Shown here one piece after another: positions 1 through 9,749 of a DNA stretch of 64,000 nucleotides. Source of the DNA: Acinetobacter calcoaceticus (GTDB lineage Bacteria > Pseudomonadota > Gammaproteobacteria > Pseudomonadales > Moraxellaceae); NCBI RefSeq assembly GCF_016508255.1, contig NZ_JADVKT010000007.1, positions 1 to 64,000 of the forward strand, given 5' to 3'. A program made the position numbers and the translations under genes. The notes below the pieces were generated by a model. The model searched no databases, was not told the DNA's origin, and worked only from the letters and a program-made list of their open reading frames with translations. Numbering within the stretch: the stretch's first letter is position 1; every line of letters begins with the position of its first letter.

Positions 1-79
1 TATAGATTCAAAATCAGATTTGCATATTAACCATGTTGTATGAATATAATGATGAAGTTTCTTATTTTTAGGTGTTTAC

Positions 80-391
80 GTGAAAATTAACTCCTTCTCT
101 TCAATACCTGAGGATAATGAAGAACTTTCTCTCCCTGAATTAGTCTATTGGGCTTCTTTGGGGGACCTAGATCAGGTAGAGCAATTGCTTTTAGAAGGGC
201 AAGATCCCAATCAGGCAGATGATGAAGGCTATAGTGCTTTGCAAGCAGCTGCTGAAAATGATCATTTAGAGATAGTTAAACTCTTGGTAGCAAAAGGTGC
301 TCAAGTCGCTTATAAAAGCGAATATACAGCACTACAGCTTGCAGAAATGGCTAGTAATATGGACGTAGTAAATTATTTAAAAAGCTTATAA
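80..391 (+). CDS. Small ankyrin-repeat protein
   Basis: 103-residue protein with no signal peptide, so probably cytoplasmic. Residues about 45-100 form one and a half to two ankyrin repeats; the stretch DDEGYSALQAAAENDHLEIV followed by KLLVAKGA fits the repeat consensus. An acidic N-terminal 25 residues precedes them. Ankyrin repeats bind other proteins, but the partner cannot be told from sequence. The start is a GTG with an AGG about 7 bases upstream; no in-frame ATG gives a complete repeat. It stands alone and converges on the FMN reductase gene across a shared terminator. Sure of the fold, not of any function. Confidence 0.8.
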   Translation: MKINSFSSIPEDNEELSLPELVYWASLGDLDQVEQLLLEGQDPNQADDEGYSALQAAAENDHLEIVKLLVAKGAQVAYKSEYTALQLAEMASNMDVVNYLKSL

Positions 392-396
392 AAAAT

Positions 397-431
397 AAAA
401 GGCCTCTTATTTTAATGGTAGGAGGCCTTTT
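397..431. terminator. Bidirectional rho-independent terminator
   Basis: Ten-base-pair stem AAAAGGCCTC / GAGGCCTTTT with a loop of about 15 bases, A-rich on the left and T-rich on the right. It lies between two convergent genes and can end transcripts from both. Confidence 0.85.
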
Positions 432-437
432 AAAAAT

Positions 438-980
438 TTAAGATAAATGATATTTCTGTAGTTTCTCAACAATTGATTGAAGTCCTTTTACTTCAAATTC
501 ATTAGCTTCGAATTTTTCATCTTTATTGCGTTTAAAGATATCTCGTATCTCTATTACAGCATTTGGATCAATGATACTTAAGCTTGAGGTGACTTGACGT
601 ATTTGGCTGATAGAGCGAGAACCATTTGTTGAACCATAGCCAATAAATGCAGCAGGTTTATCGCTCCATTCTTTACCCACATAGTCGAGAGCATTTTTTA
701 ACGCTGGACTATAACCATGGTTGTATTCTGGGCTAATAAAGATAAATGCATCAGCTTGAGCAATTTTATCTGCCCATTCTTGTTGCTTAGGTTGATCATA
801 AATTCCGGTAGCGGGTGGGTGAGATCCTGAAAATAGAGGTAAATCCCATTCTTTTAAGTCGACTACTTCGGTTCGGAAATTATTTAGACCCAATGTTGGA
901 ATTGTGGATTCTAGCCAATTGGCAATTTTAATTGCTGTACGTCCTTCACGAACACTTCCGACGATAATATAGACCAGCAT
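438..980 (-). CDS. NADPH-dependent FMN reductase family protein
   Basis: 180-residue flavodoxin-like protein. The N-terminal GSVREGR (residues 8-14) is the FMN phosphate loop, and PEYNHGYS (84-91) is the signature of the NADPH-dependent FMN/quinone/azo-reductase family. The family reduces flavin or quinones with NAD(P)H in the cytoplasm. The start is well placed: AGGA sits about 8 bases upstream of ATG. It is monocistronic. It could in principle feed FMNH2 to the SsuD monooxygenase encoded about 10 kb away, but nothing in the layout links them and the sequence is not clearly SsuE. Physiological substrate unknown. Confidence 0.85.
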   Translation of the reverse strand: MLVYIIVGSVREGRTAIKIANWLESTIPTLGLNNFRTEVVDLKEWDLPLFSGSHPPATGIYDQPKQQEWADKIAQADAFIFISPEYNHGYSPALKNALDYVGKEWSDKPAAFIGYGSTNGSRSISQIRQVTSSLSIIDPNAVIEIRDIFKRNKDEKFEANEFEVKGLQSIVEKLQKYHLS

Positions 981-1096
981 GTATTTGTCCTGAGATTTTT
1001 ATATCTATAACTTAATTCATTATATGTGAGGGTGAGAACATAGAATTTGTAAGGATTCTTATTATTAGATAAATCTTACTTAGAACACTGAATAAT

Positions 1097-1124
1097 AAAA
1101 AGCCCTCTAAAAGAGGGCTTTTTA
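1097..1124 (-). terminator. Terminator of the ileS-lspA-fkpB transcript
   Basis: Stem AGCCCTCT / AGAGGGCT with a 3-base loop, followed on the minus strand by a T-run. It begins one base past the fkpB stop codon. Confidence 0.9.
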
Positions 1125-1125
1125 T

Positions 1126-1608
1126 TTACATGAGTTTAATGCCTTGTTGGCCTTCGGGAGTTACCTTAAATATTTCTACTTCAAAGGTAATGTTCTTCCC
1201 AGCTAAAGGGTGATTAAAATCAATTTCTGTAATGTCATCATTAACCGACTTCACTACACCAAATAAAGTTGTTTTTGCCTTATCTTCAAACTCAATCATA
1301 TGACCAGGAATAGGGCGTTGTTCAAACTTAACAGTATCGAAAGTTTGAATATTTTCTGGATTCCACGGACCAAATGCATCTTCTGGTGGAAGATGCACTG
1401 TACGACGGTCCCCTGCACGTAAACCAAATAATGCTTTTTCAAACCCCGGTAAAAGGTTTCCATCACCAATGGTCAGGCTAACAGGTTCTTCACGATTACG
1501 TGTGTTATCGATTTCTACACCATTTTCAATGGCGACAGAAAAGTGTAGGTCGACTTTAGAGCCGTCTGTAATACGAATTTCTTCGTTAGGTTGAATAATT
1601 TCGGTCAT
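1126..1608 (-). CDS. fkpB: FKBP-type peptidyl-prolyl isomerase, SlpA/FkpB type
   Basis: 160 residues from the chosen ATG (MTEIIQPNEE). A longer frame upstream exists, but it would overlap lspA by over 30 bases, and this ATG starts right at the lspA stop. Cytoplasmic prolyl isomerase of the SlpA/FkpB group: FKBP domain with the IF insert, residues such as VSLTIGDGNLLPGFEKAL and the AGDRRTV loop, and HPLAGK near the C-terminus, all typical of the family. In gamma-proteobacteria this gene regularly follows lspA, as here, and the two are probably co-translated. Last gene of the ileS-lspA-fkpB operon. Confidence 0.93.
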   Translation of the reverse strand: MTEIIQPNEEIRITDGSKVDLHFSVAIENGVEIDNTRNREEPVSLTIGDGNLLPGFEKALFGLRAGDRRTVHLPPEDAFGPWNPENIQTFDTVKFEQRPIPGHMIEFEDKAKTTLFGVVKSVNDDITEIDFNHPLAGKNITFEVEIFKVTPEGQQGIKLM

Positions 1609-1609
1609 A

Positions 1610-2140
1610 TTATGCATCCGAATTTTGGTTGCGTTGCTTCTCAAGGAAGAATGTATCGATGAGTAGCAAGATGGTACCTAAGGTAATGGCACTGTCCGCA
1701 ATATTAAAAGCTGGAAAGTGATGATTTTGGTAATAAACATGGATGAAATCGACGACATATCCTAAAGTAATGCGGTCAATTAAATTGCCTAGTGCTCCAC
1801 CTAAAATTAAAGCGATAGCTACAGGTAGTACCACCATTTTTTTAGGCATACGAAGCAACCAAAATACAAAAAGGACTGAAACTAAGCCTGCTAAAGATGT
1901 GAAGAAATAGCGTTGCCATCCTCCTGCATCAGATAAAAAGCTAAAGGCTGCACCATAGTTATGTAAGAGTGTCCAGTTTAAAAATGGAAGCACAGGCACT
2001 GGATCTGCATAATTCAGATGTGTACTTGCAATCCATTTTGTCCATTGATCCAAGACAATGGCAAGGACAGAAAGTCCGAGCCAAAGTAGGTTGTGTGGAT
2101 AAAACTGGAATAAGCCTTTTTTAGCTTGTGAATTAGGCAT
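1610..2140 (-). CDS. lspA: Lipoprotein signal peptidase (signal peptidase II)
   Basis: 176-residue inner-membrane aspartyl protease that cuts prolipoproteins before the lipidated Cys. Four membrane segments are visible (about 18-36, 75-95, 103-122, 146-165). The catalytic Asp pair should be D122 in GNLIDR and D149 in FNIADS; the NYGAAFSF and GGALGN boxes are also present. The start overlaps the end of ileS by 8 bases, so translation is coupled. Substrates in this same window would include Wza, the second SsuA-type protein and the small lipoprotein before the phospholipase. Normal length for the family. Confidence 0.97.
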   Translation of the reverse strand: MPNSQAKKGLFQFYPHNLLWLGLSVLAIVLDQWTKWIASTHLNYADPVPVLPFLNWTLLHNYGAAFSFLSDAGGWQRYFFTSLAGLVSVLFVFWLLRMPKKMVVLPVAIALILGGALGNLIDRITLGYVVDFIHVYYQNHHFPAFNIADSAITLGTILLLIDTFFLEKQRNQNSDA

Positions 2141-4970
2141 ATTTTCTCACTTCGCCACGACCAGTGACGTTCACAATACAACGACCACATAAACCAGGAT
2201 GATCGGCATGTGTATTTACATCTGGAAGGACATGCCAGCAACGTGCGCATTTTTCACCTTCAGCTGCAGATATTTGTACACGTAAGCCTTCCATTTCAGT
2301 TGCTTCACCTTGTTCAGCAAACGGATGTACTACTACTTCTGAAGTAATAAGAACAAAACGGAGTTCATCAGCCAGTTGGTTTAAAACTGTTTGTAATGAT
2401 TCATTTGCCCAAAGTTCAACTTTGGCTGAAAGATTACTGCCGACAAGTTTAGCGTTACGAGCTGCTTCAATCTGTTTATTTACTGCAGATTTTACGCTAA
2501 TCAATGTTTGCCAATCTTCCTCAGAAAGCAAGTTTGCTTTTGATGAAACAGGTAGGTCATACCATTCTGAAGTAAATACATACTTTTCAGTTTGTTCTGG
2601 AATCAATGGCCAAGCTTCTTGAGCGGTAAAGCTTAAGATCGGGCTCATCCAACGAATAAATGCTTGAACAATATGGTAAAGCGCTGTTTGTGCAGAACGG
2701 CGTGCCTGAGAATCAGCTTTAGTGGTGTACTGACGATCTTTGATGATGTCTAGGTAGAAACCACCTAAGTCATTAATACAAAAGCTTGTTAACGCACTAC
2801 ATACCACATGGAAGTTCATTTCTTCATAGGCAGTGATAATCGTTTGTTGTACTTCATTCGCACGCTGCAAGATGTATTGATCAAGAGCGATGAGATCATC
2901 TACTGCTAGAGCATCTGTGCTTGGTTTAAAACCATTTAAGTTAGCAAGCAAGAAGCGTAGGGTATTACGAATACGACGATAGCTATCACTTACACGGCTA
3001 AAGATTTCTTTTGATGCTGCAATTTCATAGCGATAGTCGCTAGAAGCTACATACAAACGTAAACCATCAGCACCAAGCTGTTTGATGATTTCTTCAAGCG
3101 GAATATAGTTGCCTAAAGATTTTGACAGCTTACGACCGTTTTCATCAACCGTAAAACCATGTGTTAGCAATGCTTTATATGGCGCACGATTATGAATTGC
3201 CATAGAGGTTAATAAAGAAGACTGGAACCAGCCACGGTGTTGGTCTGAACCTTCTAAATATAAGTCAGCAGGGCTTTCTAAATCTTCACGTTGTTCAAGT
3301 ACAGCGTAATGTGTTGTGCCAGAGTCGAACCATACATCGAGGGTATCGCGAATAGCATTATATTGTTCAGCATCTTCACCGATAAAGTCTTTCGCTTCAC
3401 GTTTAAACCATGCCTCAATACCTTCTTGTTCGATAAGTTTAGCAACTTCTTCGATTAATTCAGGTGTACGCGGGTGTAATTCATTCGTATCTTTATGAAC
3501 GAAAAATGGAATTGGCACACCCCAAGTACGTTGACGTGAGATACACCAATCTGGGCGTCCCTCAATCATTGATTCGATACGATTTTTACCCCAGTTCGGG
3601 ACAAATTCAATATCGTTTTCAATCGCATTAATGGCACCTTCACGTAAACCCTTTTGATCCATGCTAATAAACCATTGTGGTGTTGCACGGAAAATAATAG
3701 GAGTTTTATGACGCCAGCAGTGCGGATAGCTGTGTTTGATTGGTTGATGCGCCCATAAACGGCCCATAGCACCCAAAGCTTCGATAATTTTTGGATTGGC
3801 TTTATAGATGTGTTCACCAGCAAAGATTGGCGCAGTTGGTAAATAAACACCGTTACCACCCACTGGGTTATCTACGGTAAGGTTATATTGAAGACCAACT
3901 TTATAATCGTCTGCACCATGGCCAGGAGCTGTATGTACTGCCCCAGTACCGCTTGTTGCGATAACGTGTTCACCTAAAATCACTGGAACTTGACGCTCAG
4001 TGAGTAGTGGGTGTTGTAATGTGAGGTTTTCAAGCTTGCTACCAGTAAAGTCTGCTAAAACTACTGGATTTTCAAGTTTATAGCGCTCAATTGCTGAAGC
4101 CACTAAGTCTTTAGCAAGAATGAAGTTTTGCTTACCGCGCTCTGTAGTTACTTGTACCAATTGATATTCAATTTCGGCATGTAAAGCAACCGCTTGGTTA
4201 GCAGGCAATGTCCATGGTGTCGTTGTCCAGATCACAATATCAGTTGGATCTTGAACGTCTACATTTAGACGGGCACTTAAATCTTTTAGATCTACAACAC
4301 CAAAACCAACGTCGATTGCATCAGATTTTTTATCTTCATATTCAACTTCAGCTTCAGCAAGTGCAGAACCACAGTCCATACACCAGTTCACTGGCTTTAA
4401 TCCTGGTTGGATATGACCATTTTTCTGAATCAAACCTAAAGCACGAACGATATCGGCTTCTTGTTTGTAATTCATGGTGAGATAAGAATTATCCCAGTCA
4501 CCTAAAATACCTAGACGTTTAAAGTCAGTACGCTGCAAATCAATTTGTTTTAGCGCATATTCACGGCAGAGTTTACGGAAAGTAGCCGCGTCAACTTTTT
4601 CGCCAACTTTACCAACTTTTTCTTCAACTTTTAACTCGATTGGTAACCCATGGCAGTCCCAGCCCGGCACATAAGGTGCATCGAAACCTGACAAAGTACG
4701 GCTTTTTACAATAACGTCTTTAAGTACTTTATTGACAGCATGGCCCAAGTGAATTGTACCGTTCGCATATGGAGGGCCATCATGCAAAATATATTTTTTC
4801 TTGCCAATACGCGATGCACGAATCTGCTGATAAATGTTGTCGGTATACCACTCTTCTAACCATTTCACTTCACGTACTGCCAAATTTGCTTTCATTGCAA
4901 ATTGAGTATCCGGCAGGTTTAGCGTGGCTTTGTAGTCCACTGCATTCTCAGGAGTTTGCTTATCGCTCAT
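2133..4970 (-). CDS. ileS: Isoleucyl-tRNA synthetase
   Basis: 945 residues from the chosen ATG ([10 protein letters not shown]); the frame extends four codons further but this start matches the family N-terminus. Class I synthetase charging tRNA-Ile. HLGH at about residues 74-77 is the HIGH signature, KLSKSLGN is the KMSKS loop, the editing domain lies between them, and the C-terminal CARCW...CGRC cluster is the zinc finger found in the bacterial type. Lies between ribF and lspA, the conserved order in this group of bacteria. Essential, and the known target of mupirocin in many bacteria. Confidence 0.98.
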   Translation of the reverse strand: MSDKQTPENAVDYKATLNLPDTQFAMKANLAVREVKWLEEWYTDNIYQQIRASRIGKKKYILHDGPPYANGTIHLGHAVNKVLKDVIVKSRTLSGFDAPYVPGWDCHGLPIELKVEEKVGKVGEKVDAATFRKLCREYALKQIDLQRTDFKRLGILGDWDNSYLTMNYKQEADIVRALGLIQKNGHIQPGLKPVNWCMDCGSALAEAEVEYEDKKSDAIDVGFGVVDLKDLSARLNVDVQDPTDIVIWTTTPWTLPANQAVALHAEIEYQLVQVTTERGKQNFILAKDLVASAIERYKLENPVVLADFTGSKLENLTLQHPLLTERQVPVILGEHVIATSGTGAVHTAPGHGADDYKVGLQYNLTVDNPVGGNGVYLPTAPIFAGEHIYKANPKIIEALGAMGRLWAHQPIKHSYPHCWRHKTPIIFRATPQWFISMDQKGLREGAINAIENDIEFVPNWGKNRIESMIEGRPDWCISRQRTWGVPIPFFVHKDTNELHPRTPELIEEVAKLIEQEGIEAWFKREAKDFIGEDAEQYNAIRDTLDVWFDSGTTHYAVLEQREDLESPADLYLEGSDQHRGWFQSSLLTSMAIHNRAPYKALLTHGFTVDENGRKLSKSLGNYIPLEEIIKQLGADGLRLYVASSDYRYEIAASKEIFSRVSDSYRRIRNTLRFLLANLNGFKPSTDALAVDDLIALDQYILQRANEVQQTIITAYEEMNFHVVCSALTSFCINDLGGFYLDIIKDRQYTTKADSQARRSAQTALYHIVQAFIRWMSPILSFTAQEAWPLIPEQTEKYVFTSEWYDLPVSSKANLLSEEDWQTLISVKSAVNKQIEAARNAKLVGSNLSAKVELWANESLQTVLNQLADELRFVLITSEVVVHPFAEQGEATEMEGLRVQISAAEGEKCARCWHVLPDVNTHADHPGLCGRCIVNVTGRGEVRKYA

Positions 4971-5031
4971 GCAAGTTTTCATCCAGTTTAATCAGCTTGG
5001 GAGCCGACATGTTTTACAATCAAAATTCGAA

Positions 5032-6033
5032 TTAAAAAGGAAATTGTGTCGTGTCGTTACGATATTGTCGTAACTGCTGCACGTCATTATCAATTCCTGC
5101 CTTAAGTGCTTCAAGCGAAGGGTAGTTCAATTCACCATGAAGATAGTGAAGAAAAGTCACCCGCATAAATAAGCCATACAGATTAGCAGAAACATCAGGG
5201 AAATGTACTTCTAATCTCCACTCTGGATGTTCTTGCTGAATGGCTGGACGGGTACCGACATGCCCTGCGCCATATAGGCTGTTTTCATGATATCCGGCAA
5301 TTCCGGGTTTTTCAGGAGCATCCTGAAGCACTTTTTGAGTTAGCGACGTTGTTTCGCAAATGACTTCAACTCCATAAATACCATTTAAACAAGGTTTATG
5401 GCGGTTGAGACGAACGTTAATCGTTGGAAAATCCAGAGTTCGTCCAATCTGGTCACCATATTGGACGCGTCCGGTAATACTGTACGGACGGCCTAATAAT
5501 TTAGCTGCTAAGGCAAGATTTCCTGCCTGAAGTACCTGACGAATACGAGTTGAACTGACGCGTTCGCCTTCAAGTTCAATCGTATGTAAATTTGTGACTT
5601 GAAAGCCGTAATTTTTTAAAAATTCGCTGTTGCCTTGACGGTCTTTGCCAAAATGAAAGTCATCACCGAGAACTAAAGCCTGCGCGTTTAATTTATCTTT
5701 TAATAAGTCTGCAAAGGCAGACGCGCTCATACTACGGAAATGCTGATCAAATTTAGCAACGGCAATGTAATCAACCCCAAGCTCGGCTAGATATTCGACT
5801 TTTTCTCGTAATGAATTAATACGAGGAGGAGCATCGTAGCCTTTAAAGAACTCAAGAGGTTGTGGCTCAAAAATCATGACCAATATTTTTAAGCCTTGTT
5901 CTGCAGCAATTTTTTTGAGTTGAGCAATCATCGCTTGGTGACCTAAATGGACACCATCAAAATTACCAATAGTTACCGCTGTTTGGGGTAACTGAAAATT
6001 GGGCGATAAAGCATTAAGACGAAGCAGTTTCAT
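5032..6033 (-). CDS. ribF: Bifunctional riboflavin kinase / FAD synthetase
   Basis: 333 residues. The N-terminal nucleotidyltransferase domain starts with TIGNFDGVHLGH (residues about 22-33), the FAD synthetase signature. The C-terminal riboflavin kinase domain (about 185-320) has GRPYSITGRV, DFPTIN and the HFPD box. It turns riboflavin into FMN and FMN into FAD in the cytoplasm. It lies 61 bases upstream of ileS with no visible terminator between them, so it probably leads the ribF-ileS-lspA-fkpB transcript. Length is normal. Confidence 0.97.
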   Translation of the reverse strand: MKLLRLNALSPNFQLPQTAVTIGNFDGVHLGHQAMIAQLKKIAAEQGLKILVMIFEPQPLEFFKGYDAPPRINSLREKVEYLAELGVDYIAVAKFDQHFRSMSASAFADLLKDKLNAQALVLGDDFHFGKDRQGNSEFLKNYGFQVTNLHTIELEGERVSSTRIRQVLQAGNLALAAKLLGRPYSITGRVQYGDQIGRTLDFPTINVRLNRHKPCLNGIYGVEVICETTSLTQKVLQDAPEKPGIAGYHENSLYGAGHVGTRPAIQQEHPEWRLEVHFPDVSANLYGLFMRVTFLHYLHGELNYPSLEALKAGIDNDVQQLRQYRNDTTQFPF

Positions 6034-6240
6034 GAACTTAAAATATGGCTATTTTTGCAAGGGCTATATATTGCCATAATCTCACAGATTCGTCTTGTTG
6101 TTGTGTTTTTACTCAGTTATTTTTCAATATGAATATCTGTATATCTAAAATATTGATGAATTAAATAAAAATAAATCAATTTTTCTTATTATTGATTTAG
6201 CCTACTATAGCTCCATTCCCTCTTTGATTAGAGACTTAAG

Positions 6241-7374
6241 ATGAAAAGACCCTTTTACCAATTAAATCAAAGTAAAGATGTTATACGACATTTTACCCCA
6301 AATTGGTTTACAGCGACTATGGGTACTGGTGTGGTAAGTATGATTTTAATTCAGCTTCCATTTGCACAATCATTTTTATTCATGCTGGCCACTTTATTAT
6401 GGCAATTTAATATTGTCCTATTTAGTGTTTTTTCAGGTCTTTATTTATTGCGGTGGCTTCTTTTCCCTCATGAAGCGAAGCAAATATTTAATCATCCGAA
6501 TATGAGCTTGTTCTTAGGTGCTATTCCAATGGGACTCGCAACTATAATCAATGGCTTTCTAAGCTTTGGTGTCGGATTGTATGGTGAAGTTGCGATACAT
6601 ATTGCTCAAGCCTTATGGTACTTCGATGTATTTTTAGCTTTAGTAATTGCTTGGATTGTACCATTTTGTATGTTTAGCCGTCAGAACCATCAGCTACACA
6701 CGATGACAGCAATCTGGCTTTTACCTGTAGTTGCTTGTGAAGTAGCAGCAAGTTCTGCTGGGGTGCTAGTGGCACATTTACCAGCCGATTTGCATAGCTT
6801 TCACTTATTGCTAGTAGGCTACGTACTGTGGGGAATTTCTGTCTTACCCGCATTTGCCATTTTGACGATTTTAATGTTGCGTATGGCTTTGCATCAGTTA
6901 CCTGAAAAAGAAGTCGCAATTTCTAGCTGGCTTTCTTTAGGTCCTATCGGGACAGGTGCTTTAGGATTATTGTTGCTAGGTGAGCAGGCGCAAAGAGTGG
7001 CTCCACATGTAGGATTTCATCAATTTGCGAATGTCTTTCAAGCTTTAGGAATTGTGGGGAGTCTAGTTCTTGTTGGTTTCGGCTTATGGTGGCTCGGTCT
7101 TGCGATTTTAACAACGCTTCGTCATGCAAAGACAGGTATTCCATTCAACTTGGGCTGGTGGGGCTTAACCTTTCCATTAGGCGTATTTATTCTGGCACTC
7201 TTTAATTTAGGGCATCAGGTTGAAATTGTATTTTTACAATACGTTGCAGTGGCATTGAGCCTTTTATTATTAGTGATGTGGAGTGTAGTAATGAAGAAAA
7301 CGCTAGCAGGAGCTTATAGTGGGCAACTGTTCTTTTCTCCATGCTTAATCGCTTTACAACAAAAATTGCAGTAA
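6241..7374 (+). CDS. TDT-family transporter (TehA/SLAC1/Mae1-like)
   Basis: 377-residue integral membrane protein with about ten hydrophobic segments. The N-terminal FTPNWFTATMGTGVVSMIL is the hallmark of the tellurite-resistance/dicarboxylate transporter family, whose members move small anions: C4-dicarboxylates, sulfite, chloride or, indirectly, tellurite. The substrate cannot be read from the sequence. It is monocistronic with a hairpin just downstream. A role as a sulfite exporter is conceivable given the sulfonate operon 2 kb away, but no shared regulation is visible and that is only a guess. Confidence 0.85.
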   Translation: MKRPFYQLNQSKDVIRHFTPNWFTATMGTGVVSMILIQLPFAQSFLFMLATLLWQFNIVLFSVFSGLYLLRWLLFPHEAKQIFNHPNMSLFLGAIPMGLATIINGFLSFGVGLYGEVAIHIAQALWYFDVFLALVIAWIVPFCMFSRQNHQLHTMTAIWLLPVVACEVAASSAGVLVAHLPADLHSFHLLLVGYVLWGISVLPAFAILTILMLRMALHQLPEKEVAISSWLSLGPIGTGALGLLLLGEQAQRVAPHVGFHQFANVFQALGIVGSLVLVGFGLWWLGLAILTTLRHAKTGIPFNLGWWGLTFPLGVFILALFNLGHQVEIVFLQYVAVALSLLLLVMWSVVMKKTLAGAYSGQLFFSPCLIALQQKLQ

Positions 7375-7383
7375 TAATGAAAA

Positions 7384-7404
7384 GGTGCAAAAAGCTTTTG
7401 CACC
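7384..7404 (+). terminator. Hairpin after the TDT transporter gene
   Basis: Perfect 9-bp stem GGTGCAAAA / TTTTGCACC with a 3-base loop, starting 9 bases after the stop codon. The T-run after it is poor, so termination may be partial. Confidence 0.55.
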
Positions 7405-7454
7405 TGATTTATACTTATTTTCTAATTTTATTGATTTTGACTTGAGCTTTTTGA

Positions 7455-8021
7455 ATGAACACTGATATTGCTTTAATTATGGCACTTCCTAATGAATCTA
7501 AAGGTTTATTTGAACAAGCAGGTATTGAAGTCCATTACAGTGGTATCGGTAAAGTTAATGCGGCTTTTAAAGCATTTGAAGTTATTCAGAAAACGGGTTG
7601 TAAAACTTTAATTAACTTAGGTACAGCGGGAAGCTCTGCATTTAATCGACATGATTTAGTCGAAGTTGAAACTTTTGTGCAACGTGATATGGATGTTTCA
7701 CCTTTAGGATTTGAAGTTGGTGTAACGCCGTTAGATGATCATTTGGCCGCTGAGATTCATCTTCAACCGCATTTTTCAAATTTGCCAAAAGCAGTTTGTG
7801 GAACAGGTGATTCTTTTGAAACAGGGCAGCCAAAGGTAGCGTGTAATGTGGTTGATATGGAAGGCTATGCTTTAGCAAAAGTTTGCCACAAGTTAGGAGT
7901 ACGCTTGATTTCGGTGAAATATATTACGGATGGAGCGGATGATACGGCTCATCTGGATTGGGAAGAAAATTTATTATTAGGTGCACAAAAACTCTTAGCA
8001 CTTTATCAAAATCATTTCTAA
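7455..8021 (+). CDS. MTAN-like nucleosidase / nucleoside phosphorylase
   Basis: 188-residue protein of the PNP/UDP phosphorylase superfamily, shorter than the 230-residue MTA/SAH nucleosidase. NLGTAGS (about 56-62) matches the phosphate/ribose loop, VDMEGYALAKV (about 136-146) carries the Met-Glu pair that binds ribose, and KYITDGADD has the Asp expected to protonate the purine N7. It probably cleaves a purine nucleoside or methylthioadenosine-like compound in the cytoplasm. No good ribosome-binding site is seen before the ATG. Exact substrate unknown. Confidence 0.75.
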   Translation: MNTDIALIMALPNESKGLFEQAGIEVHYSGIGKVNAAFKAFEVIQKTGCKTLINLGTAGSSAFNRHDLVEVETFVQRDMDVSPLGFEVGVTPLDDHLAAEIHLQPHFSNLPKAVCGTGDSFETGQPKVACNVVDMEGYALAKVCHKLGVRLISVKYITDGADDTAHLDWEENLLLGAQKLLALYQNHF

Positions 8022-8051
8022 AAAAAGATCGGCAAAATTGCCGATCTTTTT
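8022..8051. terminator. Bidirectional rho-independent terminator
   Basis: Perfect stem AAAAAGATCGGCAA / TTGCCGATCTTTTT with a 2-base loop, between the convergent nucleosidase and RutR-like genes. Confidence 0.93.
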
Positions 8052-8055
8052 ATTT

Positions 8056-8676
8056 TTAACGAGGTAATACGCCGTAGAGCATCAGATGAACTGTATGCTC
8101 AATTGAGCGTTGGAACATACTGCGGTTGCGAAGCGTTTTTCCGGTAACCATTTCCATTTGAGTAGCAAAATCTGCATAGTTTTGCGTAAGTCCCCAAATG
8201 TTTAAGATTAATAATTCCGGATCGATATCTGGTGAAATTTTTCCTTCCTCTTGCCAAGTCTGGATCACTTTAGCCTTACGTTTAAATAGTTTTTTTAATG
8301 GTCCTTTGAGAATAGGGAGTATATGCGGCGCACCCTGAATAATTTCTAAAGCAAATAATCTAGATGCTTTGGGTTGGCTACGTGAAAGTTCGATTTTTTG
8401 AATTAAGTAATGTGTTAGGGCTTCGGCTGGTTCTAACTCAGCTTCTAAAGTTTGTAAGGGAGCCAACCATTTTTGTAAAACAGTTGTGAGCACTTCTACG
8501 TATAAAGACTCTTTATTTTCGTAGTAATAGAAAATATTCGACTTATGCATGTCGGCGAGTTGGGCAATTTCATCCAGACTTGCGCCAGTAAACCCATATA
8601 GTGAAAACACATCAAGGGCGGCAGCAAGAAGCTGATTGCGCTTTTGGGTACTCTTCTTTTGTTCCATCTGCTGCAT
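8056..8676 (-). CDS. TetR-family regulator, RutR-like
   Basis: 206 residues from the chosen ATG (MQQMEQKK); a GTG 17 codons upstream is possible but the longer N-terminus is not family-like. N-terminal TetR helix-turn-helix (about 12-58). The C-terminal half resembles E. coli RutR: WLAPL, SRLFALEIIQGAP and LTQNYADFATQMEMVTG match it closely. RutR senses uracil/thymine and controls pyrimidine degradation and related genes. No rut genes are in this window, so its targets here are unknown. It may be an orphan regulator with a different ligand. Convergent with the nucleosidase gene. Confidence 0.85.
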   Translation of the reverse strand: MQQMEQKKSTQKRNQLLAAALDVFSLYGFTGASLDEIAQLADMHKSNIFYYYENKESLYVEVLTTVLQKWLAPLQTLEAELEPAEALTHYLIQKIELSRSQPKASRLFALEIIQGAPHILPILKGPLKKLFKRKAKVIQTWQEEGKISPDIDPELLILNIWGLTQNYADFATQMEMVTGKTLRNRSMFQRSIEHTVHLMLYGVLPR

Positions 8677-8852
8677 AATTAAAAAAATAATATTCCCATT
8701 GTAAGGGAAATTGTTTGATTTGTGCACAGGTGTCTTGCTTTTTTAATCAAAAAACGGCTAGTTATTTGCGTAATAGATATACTATTGTGCAAAAAATAGA
8801 GAGATTCACTAGTTTATTGTTATTCTTAAAAATATTTTTTAAATTTCGCCCT

Positions 8853-8886
8853 AAAAAAGAGCAATAAAACAGCAGCTTTATTGCTC
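8853..8886 (-). terminator. Terminator of the ssu operon
   Basis: Stem GAGCAATAAA / TTTATTGCTC with a 6-7 base loop, followed on the minus strand by six T. It lies 50 bases past the ssuB stop codon. Confidence 0.88.
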
Positions 8887-8935
8887 GAAAAGTGGGCATT
8901 TTTATGAGCTATGATTATTTTTCCTATCATTGTTC

Positions 8936-9736
8936 TTAAGTGGCTAAAACAGCATCAAGAACTTGCTGCTCAAGCTGAGCAAAAGAAATACTCTTTTTAC
9001 GGGGACGTGGCAAATTAACTTGAAAACTTTGAGCGATTTGGCCCTTATCTAATAAGATAATACGGTCAGCCAATTGAACAGCTTCACTCACATCATGTGT
9101 CACTAAAATGGCTGTAAAACCTTGTTCTTTCCATAAGCGTTCAATCAAGCTCTGCATCTCAAGTCGAGTTAGCGCGTCTAATGCTCCCAAAGGCTCATCA
9201 AGCAACAAAATACGTGGCGTATGCGAAAGTGCACGTGCTAAAGCGGTACGTTGACGTTGCCCACCAGAGAGTTGGGAAGGCCATTGACCAGCTTTTTCTT
9301 TTAAACCTACTTTTTCTAATAATTCTTCTGCCAAAGCATGTTGGGTTTTAGGTAGTCCGAGTTGAACATTTTGAAGAATATTTCTCCAAGGGAGCAAACG
9401 AGGATCTTGGAACATGACCCGAATATCATCATTGGTAATGCCTTCGCGCAAATGACGGGCAGATTTAAATTTGATTTCTCCAAAGCTGGCTTTTTCAAGT
9501 TGGGCAATTAAGCGTAATAAAGTACTTTTACCACACCCACTTCGGCCCACAATAGCCAAAAATTCACCTGGCTGAATATGTAAGTCAAGATCTTCAAGGA
9601 CCTTTACCTCGCCATAGAATTTATAAAGTTGCTCAATAAGAATTTCTGCGCCAAAGACTGGTTCTGATGATTCTTGCGGGTTTTCTGGAATAAGCTGTAC
9701 ATCATTCTGATTAATATTTAAATTCAGATTTGTCAT
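8936..9736 (-). CDS. ssuB: Aliphatic sulfonate ABC transporter ATPase
   Basis: 266-residue ATP-binding subunit of a nitrate/sulfonate/taurine-type importer. The Walker [10 protein letters not shown] is at about residues 63-71, the Q-loop [10 protein letters not shown] is typical of the SsuB/TauB group, the signature LSGGQRQR is at about 157-164, and the Walker B ILLLDEP at about 176-182. The N-terminal 25 residues are a Gln/Asn/Pro-rich extension. It sits at the end of the ssuA-ssuA-ssuD-ssuC-ssuB operon, 13 bases after ssuC, and acts on the cytoplasmic face of the inner membrane with SsuC. Confidence 0.93.
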   Translation of the reverse strand: MTNLNLNINQNDVQLIPENPQESSEPVFGAEILIEQLYKFYGEVKVLEDLDLHIQPGEFLAIVGRSGCGKSTLLRLIAQLEKASFGEIKFKSARHLREGITNDDIRVMFQDPRLLPWRNILQNVQLGLPKTQHALAEELLEKVGLKEKAGQWPSQLSGGQRQRTALARALSHTPRILLLDEPLGALDALTRLEMQSLIERLWKEQGFTAILVTHDVSEAVQLADRIILLDKGQIAQSFQVNLPRPRKKSISFAQLEQQVLDAVLAT

Positions 9737-9749
9737 GTTTTAAGCTCCC

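Noticed and set aside
438..980. Possible SsuE, the missing FMN reductase of the ssu operon
   Set aside because: It belongs to the general NADPH-dependent FMN reductase family, lies about 8 kb beyond the operon end and has its own terminator. No SsuE-specific feature was seen.
2014..2250. 78-residue open frame on the minus strand across the lspA/ileS junction
   Set aside because: It overlaps two certain genes in another frame, has no start signal and shows no protein-like pattern.
3566..3859. 97-residue open frame inside ileS
   Set aside because: Same strand, other frame of a highly conserved synthetase; a coding shadow.
4208..4480. 90-residue open frame on the plus strand within ileS
   Set aside because: Antisense to ileS, with composition typical of a complement-strand shadow.
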